Source: Akkermansia massiliensis
GTDB taxonomy: Bacteria > Verrucomicrobiota > Verrucomicrobiia > Verrucomicrobiales > Akkermansiaceae
Length of the DNA stretch: 64,000 nucleotides
NCBI RefSeq assembly: GCF_018847375.1
Contig: NZ_CP072036.1
Location: 1,054,001 to 1,118,000, forward strand
Direction: 5' to 3'
Shown here: positions 1 to 6,033 of the stretch, one piece after another
Position numbering within the stretch: position 1 is the stretch's first letter
Layout: each line of letters opens with the position of its first letter
Position numbers and translations under genes: made by a program
The notes under the pieces: generated by a model
The model's input: the letters and a program-made list of their open reading frames with translations, nothing else
What the model was told of the DNA's origin: nothing
Database searches by the model: none

Positions 1-71
1 GACAGCTCCAGTCCGGTCAGGGACGGAGCCCGCCCCAGACGTTTCAACCGTAGATGTTGTTTTCTTCTCAT
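1..71 (-). CDS. Partial 5' end of an unidentified gene
   Basis: An ATG at 71 opens a frame that runs without a stop to the left edge of the window (23 codons, beginning MRRKQHLRLKR). It starts 12 bases after the stop of the DUF932 gene on the same strand, so it would be the next gene of that operon. Too little is present to name a family; the basic N-terminus is the only visible character. Confidence 0.4.
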   Translation of the reverse strand, partial: MRRKQHLRLKRLGRAPSLTGLEL

Positions 72-83
72 GGTCGTTTCAGA

Positions 84-695
84 TCAGTTGTTCAGGGTAT
101 AGCTGTCGGCCAGATCCCAGAGCTCCCGGTTCAGGCGTGTGTTTCCGTCAATGCCATTGAGCGCACGCAGGGAGCGGCGACGATATACGCCGTCCGTCTG
201 CGGTTTTAAAGGAACGCCTCCCCGGATCAGGTTTTCCTGAACCCGGTTGAAGCACTGCCAGACGGTAGCTGGTCCTCCCGCCGTAAAGCCGATGTCGTTC
301 CAGCGCCGGGGCGACAGAAGGGCTTCGGGACGTATTTTGTCTTCGTAGTCGTCTCCCATTCGCAGCTGTGCCGCTTCATGAACGAAGTCCACCTGACGCT
401 TGTAGGGTAGTTCGACTCCCTGCATGCGGTGAATGTCGTCCATGATCCGGGGCGTTTCAGAGGCCAGCCGGAGACTGGCGGCGATCACCTCTTCTCCGGT
501 ATGACCCATGTGACGAATGTTGATCGCGGCAATACGCGCCCCGACAATCAGACCGTTGGTACACACCAGCCGGAAGATACCGGCCATGAGCTGGTAGGAG
601 CAGCTGCCGTTGTGACTGTTGATCATGACCACTTCGATGCGCTGCTCACGGTTGCGATAGAGTTCACGAGTGGATGTATGAGTATTCATATTCAT
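84..695 (-). CDS. DUF932 domain protein, short form
   Basis: The 203-residue product carries the DUF932 signature: an NSHNGSCSYQ stretch followed by FRLVCTNGLIVG near residues 27-50, then IRHMG near 62. DUF932 proteins are common on phages, plasmids and integrative elements, and their function is unknown. Many family members have roughly 80 more residues before this signature, so this copy is N-terminally short. The ATG at 695 and the one at 689 are both possible starts; a terminator-like hairpin lies only 28 bases upstream, so no longer frame is available. It is transcribed from the island-type promoter at about 790-820. Whether the short form is active or a remnant cannot be told from sequence. 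Confidence 0.75.
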   Translation of the reverse strand: MNMNTHTSTRELYRNREQRIEVVMINSHNGSCSYQLMAGIFRLVCTNGLIVGARIAAINIRHMGHTGEEVIAASLRLASETPRIMDDIHRMQGVELPYKRQVDFVHEAAQLRMGDDYEDKIRPEALLSPRRWNDIGFTAGGPATVWQCFNRVQENLIRGGVPLKPQTDGVYRRRSLRALNGIDGNTRLNRELWDLADSYTLNN

Positions 696-716
696 TGATG
701 ATTGGTTTGTTGCAAC

Positions 717-752
717 AAAAAGGCCGCCTCCCGGAACAAGGCCGGGAGGCGG
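717..752 (-). terminator. Leader hairpin with U5 tract before the DUF932 gene
   Basis: Reading the minus strand, an 11-bp perfect stem (CCGCCTCCCGG at 742-752 pairing with 724-734) is followed at once by five T. This has the form of an intrinsic terminator, but it lies between the promoter at 790-820 and the start codon at 695, so it may act as an attenuator. The gene starting at 10402 has the same arrangement. Confidence 0.6.
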
Positions 753-789
753 GCACAGGCAGGAAGCAGAGAAAGCTACTTCCTCAGGG

Positions 790-820
790 ATATATGACGT
801 GAGAAGAGAGTGATTTTCAG
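790..820 (-). promoter_or_regulatory. Island-type promoter for the DUF932 gene
   Basis: On the minus strand CTGAAA (820-815) is followed by 17 bases and then TCATATAT (797-790). The same pair with the same 17-base spacing occurs upstream of the gene at 10402 and, with two changes, upstream of the kinase gene at 20173. Assignment as -35 and -10 elements is inference from spacing and recurrence. Confidence 0.5.
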
Positions 821-871
821 GATGTCAGCAACTCTTTGTAAATATATGAATGCAATGATACATATTTTATA

Positions 872-899
872 TGTACAAGAGCATATCCGTGTGTATAAT
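872..899 (+). promoter_or_regulatory. Promoter of the winged-helix/nucleotidyltransferase pair
   Basis: TGTACA (872-877), 16 bases, then TATAAT (894-899). The ATG at 906 follows the -10 box by only six bases, so a normal transcription start would fall on or next to the start codon and give a leaderless mRNA. The repressor gene at 4017 has the same geometry. Confidence 0.5.
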
Positions 900-905
900 A
901 CTGTT

Positions 906-1892
906 ATGAGTATGTGGGAACCTTGGCAAAAAATCTGGATCAGGCTGTTCCATGAGTCCCTTCAGATAGAACTTGTTGATGGAGCAAAGCTGCCTTTGTC
1001 CCTCATCAAGCGTTTCCAATATGCCTACGCTTCTTGCCGGGGTAACAGGTTTTTGGCCGCTATGGACATGGATGTTGCAACTCCCAATCTTTACAGGCAG
1101 AACCTTCAACAGTTGGAAACTCTTTTCAAGCTTCCTGTTGTTTTTTTCCTGACCCGGACCCCGTCTTACCAGCGTAGCCGTATGATCAAGGCTAATGTCC
1201 CGTTCATGACCATGGACGGGTACGCGTATATGCCGCAGTTTTACATTCACTTGAAGACATGGGAACAGCATAAAAAAATTGAAAAGGAACCTCGTGAATT
1301 TCTCTCTCCCGTGGCTCAAGTCCTTGTGCTACGTCATATTCTTTTCCATGATATTCACGACCAGAATCTGCGACAAATAGGTTCCAGATTACCTTATTCG
1401 GCCATGTCGCTCAGTAATGCCAAAAATGAACTCGTCACCCATGGTCTGTGTCATTACGACGGGGTAACCACCAGGGGGCGCTTCAATATGAATCTTCCTG
1501 GTAATGTCTTGTGGGAAAAGGTGCTTCCCTTGCTGAGAAGCCCTGTTCAAAAACAACTTCACGTTCGTTTGCTTCCATTTCAGAGACGATTGCCTTTGGC
1601 GGGAGAGTCGGCGTTGAGCAGGCAGACTCTCCTTGTTGACGGAAACATCCCTACATATGCTGTGGGCAAACAGTCGATTCGGGAACTCTTTCTTCCCGGA
1701 GATCATCCGGAATCCGAACACGAGGAGGCTCAGGCCATCATCCAGCAATGGATGTATCCACCGGAAATACTCATGCAGCCGGGTGGCAAGTGGGTGGATC
1801 CTCTTTCGCTTTACCTTTCCCTTCGGGATTCATCGGACGATCGCGTCATTCAGGAACTCAATAAACTGCCCCTCTCATGCTTCGAAAAATAG
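906..1892 (+). CDS. Winged-helix protein, AbiEi-like partner of a nucleotidyltransferase
   Basis: The product is 328 residues from the ATG at 906, chosen because the -10 box lies just upstream; in-frame starts at 810, 822 and 846 exist. The middle region (LRQIGSRLPYSAMSLSNAKNEL) reads as a winged helix-turn-helix. The C-terminal half contains LAGESALSRQTLLVDG followed by PTYAV, a pattern I associate with AbiEi-like antitoxin/regulator proteins encoded beside nucleotidyltransferases. It overlaps the following nucleotidyltransferase gene by 16 bases, implying coupled translation. The expected role is DNA-binding regulator and antidote of a toxin-antitoxin or abortive-infection pair. The pairing is clear; the biochemical role is inferred. 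Confidence 0.6.
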   Translation: MSMWEPWQKIWIRLFHESLQIELVDGAKLPLSLIKRFQYAYASCRGNRFLAAMDMDVATPNLYRQNLQQLETLFKLPVVFFLTRTPSYQRSRMIKANVPFMTMDGYAYMPQFYIHLKTWEQHKKIEKEPREFLSPVAQVLVLRHILFHDIHDQNLRQIGSRLPYSAMSLSNAKNELVTHGLCHYDGVTTRGRFNMNLPGNVLWEKVLPLLRSPVQKQLHVRLLPFQRRLPLAGESALSRQTLLVDGNIPTYAVGKQSIRELFLPGDHPESEHEEAQAIIQQWMYPPEILMQPGGKWVDPLSLYLSLRDSSDDRVIQELNKLPLSCFEK

Positions 1893-2698
1893 AACATTTC
1901 TGCCACTACTTCGCCGAGTACAGTAATGCCTATGCGCTCATCGGAGGCGCGGCATGTACAGCATGGTACTCCGATCATATTCCTTCCTTTCGAGGGACGG
2001 AGGATTTGGACATTGTCCTGATTCTTGAATACATGGATATCCAGTTTACGGAAACGTTCCACGACTATATCAATCGGTCAGGATACAAAATACGTGAACG
2101 GATTGACCTCGAACAAGATGGAGTTTCCCGTAAAATCCTGTATCGTTTTTCCGAGCCGGAAGATACGGGAGCCCCTGCTCAGTTGGAGCTTCTCAGCCGC
2201 AAGGGAGATGCGCTACATCTGGTTCCCGGGCAACGGATTGTACCAGTAAAAGCACAGGATCAGTATACGGGGCTCTCCTGCATCGTTCTGGATGATACAT
2301 ACTACCATTTCTTCAGAGAGCACATCAGCCGGGACAAAGGCATTCCTCGTCCGACCATTCCCGTTCTCATGATCCTGAAGATAAAAGCTTGTCTGAACCT
2401 GTTTCACCAGTGGCAACAGGGAGAAGCACACGGTTCCGACAGTAGTCGGAACAACATCAGAAAGCATCGCAACGATGTCTTCTTCATGCTTTTTGATGTC
2501 GTCCAGGAAACGGATGCATTGCATCTTCCGGAAGCAATTCAGGACGATGTTCGAGAGTTCCTGAGAGAATATCAAGCCACCTCTCCCGACTGGCAGGGTA
2601 TCTTTGATCATTTACGTAAGCGACGAGGATCGGGAGCAACGACAGGGTTGACTTCGGAAGATCTTCTTCATGCCTTGACTGGTCTTTTCTATCTTTGA
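1877..2698 (+). CDS. Nucleotidyltransferase, AbiEii/MNT-like putative toxin
   Basis: The 273-residue product has a polymerase-beta-type nucleotidyltransferase core: LIGG at residues 21-24 and, about 20 residues later, TEDLDIVL with metal-ligand aspartates at 43 and 45. Basic and aromatic residues follow in the 130-190 region. Such enzymes transfer NMP groups to protein or RNA; in AbiE-type systems the enzyme is the toxin and the upstream winged-helix protein the antidote. The start lies inside the upstream gene (16-base overlap). No terminator is evident after the stop. The substrate cannot be predicted from sequence, and a housekeeping transferase role is not excluded. Confidence 0.65.
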   Translation: MLRKIEHFCHYFAEYSNAYALIGGAACTAWYSDHIPSFRGTEDLDIVLILEYMDIQFTETFHDYINRSGYKIRERIDLEQDGVSRKILYRFSEPEDTGAPAQLELLSRKGDALHLVPGQRIVPVKAQDQYTGLSCIVLDDTYYHFFREHISRDKGIPRPTIPVLMILKIKACLNLFHQWQQGEAHGSDSSRNNIRKHRNDVFFMLFDVVQETDALHLPEAIQDDVREFLREYQATSPDWQGIFDHLRKRRGSGATTGLTSEDLLHALTGLFYL

Positions 2699-2750
2699 TA
2701 AAAAGAGTGTCTCTCCATTCAAGGTGATTAAAAAGAAGGCTCCTCACGGT

Positions 2751-2860
2751 ATCCCTTTACCTTTTACACATTCGGAAGACTCCCTCCTATACTAATCCCT
2801 GAAACATTGCATTCTGGATTGTGGATGGAATCGCTCGGAGGTGGCGTCTTCATCGACTAA
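2751..2860 (-). pseudogene. Decayed 3' end of the RecB-like nuclease gene
   Basis: This segment aligns by eye, same strand, with the 3' end of the intact nuclease gene at about 8948-9050: both contain AACATTGCAT, GGATGGAA and matching spacing around the last cysteines, with many substitutions between. There is no open frame. It is a second, diverged copy of the nuclease gene end, lying on the far side of the regulator/Septu cargo from the intact gene. The flanks (2699-2750 and 2861-2928) show nothing recognisable. Confidence 0.6.
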
Positions 2861-2928
2861 CCCTGTCAAAGCAACGATGCATGACCAGCATGGCTCGTCT
2901 ATCAGTAAGAGGAGCATTCGAGTAATTT

Positions 2929-3146
2929 ATGATCGTGTCATAGCGACAAAGAGAACACCGCGACGATCTCGCTCCAGATTCGATTTACAAAAAACCAATT
3001 GAAGAGATCGGCGAAGTCGCCGACCAATTTGAAATGAGCCGCTCCGAAATTATCCGTCTCTCCTATTCTTTTGGGTTATTGGTCCTCAAAAACTTACTCC
3101 GGAAGGGCTTAAAAAAGCCGTTTCCCGATTGCTGACAGAAGAGTAG
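2929..3146 (+). pseudogene. Frameshifted ribbon-helix-helix regulator
   Basis: Pieces of one short DNA-binding protein can be read in successive frames: KENTATISL, then PIEEIGEVADQFEMSRSEI with IRLSYSFGLLVL, then LTPEGLKKAVSRLLTEE ending at the TAG of 3144-3146. The middle piece has the look of a CopG/Arc-type ribbon-helix-helix fold. At least two frameshifts separate the pieces and an in-frame stop follows the nearest ATG (2929), so the gene appears dead. Its end lies one base from the end of the convergent small gene at 3148-3300. Confidence 0.5.
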
Positions 3147-3147
3147 A

Positions 3148-3300
3148 TCATATAGGCTTCCCTTCCTTTTCGGATTTGGTGAGAACCTTCTCCTCTTCCT
3201 GTTCGAGGAGTACTTCTACGAGGGCGGACGCTTTCAGGCCGGTGGCCTTCTTGAGCCATTCCTGCGTCTTCGGTTTCGGGTGGGCTATGATCGTGTTCAT
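3148..3300 (-). CDS. Small ribbon-helix-helix-like protein, 50 residues
   Basis: An ATG at 3300 opens a 50-residue frame, MNTIIAHPKPKTQEWLKKAT onward, ending EKEGKPI. The TQEWLKKATGLKASALVEVL stretch resembles the helical part of Arc/CopG-like ribbon-helix-helix proteins and matches in pattern the 58-residue protein at 3730-3906 (KSAKWLRMAAGVSREKIVSS), so the two look paralogous. The stop is one base from the end of the convergent frameshifted regulator. Antitoxin or autoregulator roles are possible, but no toxin partner is visible next to it. Confidence 0.5.
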   Translation of the reverse strand: MNTIIAHPKPKTQEWLKKATGLKASALVEVLLEQEEEKVLTKSEKEGKPI

Positions 3301-3446
3301 TGTTGTAATTCATAACTTATGATTTATTTTCATTACTTTTCGCAACGTTATCAACAAAGAGATTACTTTTTTTATTTCTTGCAAAAAAAAATATTACTTT
3401 GTCATAACAGGCACATGAACGAACAATTCCGTGAAGAGCTACGTAA

Positions 3447-3728
3447 ATGCTTGAAGTCAAAGGAATCAGCCGGAAAACTTTGGCCGATGAATCAGGATAC
3501 AACGTCGTATACATCAACGGCTTGCTTACCTCTCGCGCCATCTCTCCGAAGGCAGAGCGCAACCTCCGTGCCGCCATGAAGCGTATTGAGGAAGACCCCG
3601 ACGAAGACCTTGGCAACATCCTCGTCAAACTCCCCGTCGAGACGGCGGAGAAAATCCAGCACGCCGCGGAAAAGCTCAAGATGGACATTGACGAGTTCGT
3701 CGCCATGGTGCTTGGGGAGAAAAAGTAG
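3447..3728 (+). CDS. Small helix-turn-helix regulator with ribbon-helix-helix-like tail, probably frameshifted at its 5' end
   Basis: The 93-residue frame from the ATG at 3447 reads MLEVKGISRKTLADESGYN and then VVYINGLLTSR, an XRE-like helix-turn-helix whose first helix is missing. The absent helix can be read just upstream in another frame from an ATG at 3415: MNEQFREELRK. Adding one A to the AAA at 3445-3447 would fuse the two into a normal helix-turn-helix protein of about 104 residues. The C-terminal part (VKLPVETAEKIQHAAEKL) resembles a ribbon-helix-helix segment. The gene ends one base before the convergent 58-residue gene. Either translation starts at 3447 or the gene has a single-base break. 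Confidence 0.55.
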   Translation: MLEVKGISRKTLADESGYNVVYINGLLTSRAISPKAERNLRAAMKRIEEDPDEDLGNILVKLPVETAEKIQHAAEKLKMDIDEFVAMVLGEKK

Positions 3729-3729
3729 T

Positions 3730-3906
3730 TCATACGGCTTTCTTCGGGTTCGGGGTTTCGGTCTCATGTTCGCTATGGGCCATTTCGTAAGTCATGCGGG
3801 CAAAGAGGGAACTAACGATCTTCTCTCTACTCACTCCGGCAGCCATCCGTAGCCACTTGGCCGATTTGGCGGACACGTCAATCGTGATACGTTCTTTCGT
3901 GTGCAT
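3730..3906 (-). CDS. Small ribbon-helix-helix protein, 58 residues
   Basis: An ATG at 3906 opens a 58-residue frame, MHTKERITIDVSAKSAKWLR onward. The RITIDVSAKSAKWLRMAAG opening (a beta strand then an amphipathic helix) and following VSREKIVSSLFARM match the ribbon-helix-helix layout. It is transcribed divergently from the LexA/CI-like repressor, with three operator-like half-sites in the gap at 3917-3952, so the two are probably cross-regulated in the manner of a phage Cro/CI region. It ends one base from the convergent regulator at 3447-3728. Confidence 0.55.
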   Translation of the reverse strand: MHTKERITIDVSAKSAKWLRMAAGVSREKIVSSLFARMTYEMAHSEHETETPNPKKAV

Positions 3907-3916
3907 GAGAAAGAAT

Positions 3917-3952
3917 TACCGAGCTTCTCGGTATAGTCCAAAAATATACCGA
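3917..3952. promoter_or_regulatory. Overlapping operator-like inverted repeats
   Basis: Three half-sites alternate here: TACCGA (3917-3922), TCGGTATA (3928-3935) and TATACCGA (3945-3952). The first and second form one inverted repeat with a 5-base gap; the second and third form a perfect 8-bp inverted repeat with a 9-base gap. They lie just upstream of the 58-residue gene and between it and the divergent repressor gene. Binding by that repressor is inference. Confidence 0.5.
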
Positions 3953-3982
3953 AAAAAACCGTTAAAAAGATATAAAAAAGCG

Positions 3983-4010
3983 TTGCTAATACCGGAAAAG
4001 TCCGTATTAT
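3983..4010 (+). promoter_or_regulatory. Repressor promoter with embedded operator
   Basis: TTGCTA (3983-3988), 16 bases, TATTAT (4005-4010), then six bases to the ATG at 4017. An inverted repeat, TAATACCGG (3987-3995) facing CCGTATTA (4002-4009), covers the spacer and -10 box and shares the ATACC core of the operator sites at 3917-3952. This fits negative autoregulation and a leaderless mRNA. Confidence 0.5.
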
Positions 4011-4016
4011 TAACGC

Positions 4017-4769
4017 ATGAAACCTACGAAAAAAGACATAAAAAAATGGCTCAAAGATATTGGAAAAGATAGGGTCTGGCTCGGAAAACAGTGTGGAGGA
4101 GCATCAAAAAGAACAGTTGATGACTGGCTCTCTACAGGAAGAGAGGTTCCAGCCAAGGCCATCTTAATCATTCAAGGGCTTATGAATAGAGGGCAAGATC
4201 CGCAAGACGAGGGCCGCAATTTTCAGCGAGTAGATACCATCACTCTCCAATTCTCAAAATCCGAATGGGAAGACATCCTTGCCTACCAAAAAATGAACCC
4301 CGGTAAAAACCTCGCCGAACTCGCAGAGGAATTCATTCTCAAACTGACAGACGACATTGAGAATGAAGCCAAATACAAGGATGATGACTATGCCCTCCCT
4401 GTCATTGGCAACATCGTTGCTGACAGATTCATGGCCGGCGACACTATCCCGTGGAAAGTCAAACCACGAAAAAAATACCCAAGTGACTATTTTGGCCTTC
4501 GTGTCTACGGAAACTCCATGGAGCCGCTTGTCAGTAATGACCAGATCGCCGTCATTCGTCCCTGGGATGATCCTGATATGCCCGACGTTGGCGACATTGT
4601 CGTTTACTCAGATGGGCGTGGTGTAATGCTCAAGCAACTTGCTCTCCGGGATGGAAAATATGTCCTCTCATCCCTCAATCCTCTTTACAAAGACATCACT
4701 CCAATCGACGGAGAAGGAAGAATCACGGGAATCTACGTTGACAAACTCGACGATTTCCGCAAGGCATAA
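4017..4769 (+). CDS. LexA/CI-like repressor with S24 self-cleavage domain
   Basis: The 250-residue product has an N-terminal DNA-binding region (VWLGKQCGGASKRTVDDWL, residues 20-38, helix-turn-helix-like), a linker, and a C-terminal S24 peptidase domain. The nucleophile is Ser167 in GNSMEP and the general base is Lys206 in GVMLKQL; Ala140-Gly141 (FMAGDT) fits the self-cleavage bond. Such repressors are inactivated when RecA filaments form after DNA damage. It lies 82 bases upstream of the adenine methylase gene, on the same strand, and divergent from a small ribbon-helix-helix gene. Control of the downstream methylase/Septu operon by DNA damage or phage infection is the natural inference, but the operators seen lie upstream of this gene only. 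Confidence 0.85.
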   Translation: MKPTKKDIKKWLKDIGKDRVWLGKQCGGASKRTVDDWLSTGREVPAKAILIIQGLMNRGQDPQDEGRNFQRVDTITLQFSKSEWEDILAYQKMNPGKNLAELAEEFILKLTDDIENEAKYKDDDYALPVIGNIVADRFMAGDTIPWKVKPRKKYPSDYFGLRVYGNSMEPLVSNDQIAVIRPWDDPDMPDVGDIVVYSDGRGVMLKQLALRDGKYVLSSLNPLYKDITPIDGEGRITGIYVDKLDDFRKA

Positions 4770-4851
4770 TCAAGCAAGCAACACCCACACGCCACCCAAA
4801 TACCACGAAATCCTCACAGACTGCAGTAACGTCTGAATCCTTCACCACGCC

Positions 4852-6024
4852 ATGAAAATCCCCATCCTCCCGCACATCCTAAAATACATGGGCTCCAAGC
4901 GGGAAATTCTCTCCTTCGTCATCGACACAATCCAAAAAACAGGAGTAGAAAGCAACTACTTCTGCGACCTTTTTGCAGGAACAGCACTCGTAGGATCAGC
5001 CTTCAAACATCAATACCGCGTCCACATCAACGATATACAATCCTATTCATCCATCTTCGCTCAAGCCTACCTCTACAACCTAAAAACATCAGCCCCTCTG
5101 GGAGTCATCGAAAACATCCACGAAAAAGCCCTCTCATACGTAAACGACCTCACAGCACACACCCCTGAACTAATTGCCGATTATTCAAAAATCACCCACC
5201 TCGACAATCTGCAAAGACTGGAAGAGCAACAGCGTGAACTACTCCATTCAGATATCCACACAGGCTTCCACCTATTCACCAAATACTACTCCGGCACCTA
5301 TTGGAGCTACGAACAATGCGCCTGGATCGATTCCATCCGGGCAGCTGCAGAAACCTACCGCAATACACTCATCTATGGCGCTATCCTATCAGCCCTCGTA
5401 TACGCCATGTCCTACACATCTCAGGGAACAGGCCACTTTGCTCAATACCGAGACATCACAGCCGCCAACATGCAAGACGTCCTCATCTATAGGACAAAAC
5501 AAATATGGCCACTCTTCGAGAAAAAATTTCACGAACTCATCACCACCATCGATTCAGACCCGCTCCATACCCCCCACCTCACCAGCCTCAACTACATCGA
5601 CTGTCTCAAAATAGTCGAACCCAAAAGCATCATTTACGCAGATCCTCCCTACAGCGCCGTCCACTATTCCAGATTCTACCACGCCATCGAAACCCTCGTC
5701 AAATACGACTACCCGGACATTCGCTACAAAGCTCGTTACCGCTGTGACCGCCACCAATCCCCATTCTGCACAAAAACTCAAGTCCACCAAGCATTCCGGG
5801 ATTTATTCCACTGTACACACGAACGCAACTCCCACCTCTTCCTCAGCTACAGCAACAGCGGCATGATTTCCATTGAAGAATTGCAACAAATTGCCAATAC
5901 TATCCTCGGCAGCAAGTACAAACAAAAAGTATTCGTTATGAACCACATGCATAGCAGAATGGGAAGTGCCGACACATACGGCTCCTATGTCAAAGAATAC
6001 ATCCTAGCCTTCACACAGTCATAA
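4852..6024 (+). CDS. D12-class DNA adenine N6-methyltransferase
   Basis: The 390-residue protein has the D12-class order of motifs: KYMGSKREI near the N-terminus (SAM-binding motif X), DLFAGTALVG at residues 39-48 (motif I), HINDIQ around 58-63, and the catalytic ADPPYSAVHYSRFYH with DPPY at 264-267 (motif IV). It should methylate adenine N6 in a specific DNA sequence that cannot be read from the protein. It is nine bases upstream of the Septu-like ATPase gene and appears co-transcribed. The base composition is visibly A+T-richer than the core genome, consistent with transfer. It could protect host DNA from the adjacent HNH nuclease or mark self DNA for it. Confidence 0.85.
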   Translation: MKIPILPHILKYMGSKREILSFVIDTIQKTGVESNYFCDLFAGTALVGSAFKHQYRVHINDIQSYSSIFAQAYLYNLKTSAPLGVIENIHEKALSYVNDLTAHTPELIADYSKITHLDNLQRLEEQQRELLHSDIHTGFHLFTKYYSGTYWSYEQCAWIDSIRAAAETYRNTLIYGAILSALVYAMSYTSQGTGHFAQYRDITAANMQDVLIYRTKQIWPLFEKKFHELITTIDSDPLHTPHLTSLNYIDCLKIVEPKSIIYADPPYSAVHYSRFYHAIETLVKYDYPDIRYKARYRCDRHQSPFCTKTQVHQAFRDLFHCTHERNSHLFLSYSNSGMISIEELQQIANTILGSKYKQKVFVMNHMHSRMGSADTYGSYVKEYILAFTQS

Positions 6025-6033
6025 CCTACAGCC

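Noticed and set aside
717-752. Ordinary terminator of an upstream minus-strand gene
   Set aside because: No minus-strand gene ends before it; the only minus-strand signal upstream is the promoter at 790-820, so a leader attenuator fits better.
810-905. Upstream starts (810, 822, 846) for the winged-helix gene
   Set aside because: These codons precede or overlap the proposed promoter at 872-899 and encode no conserved sequence; the ATG at 906 fits the promoter geometry also seen at 4017.
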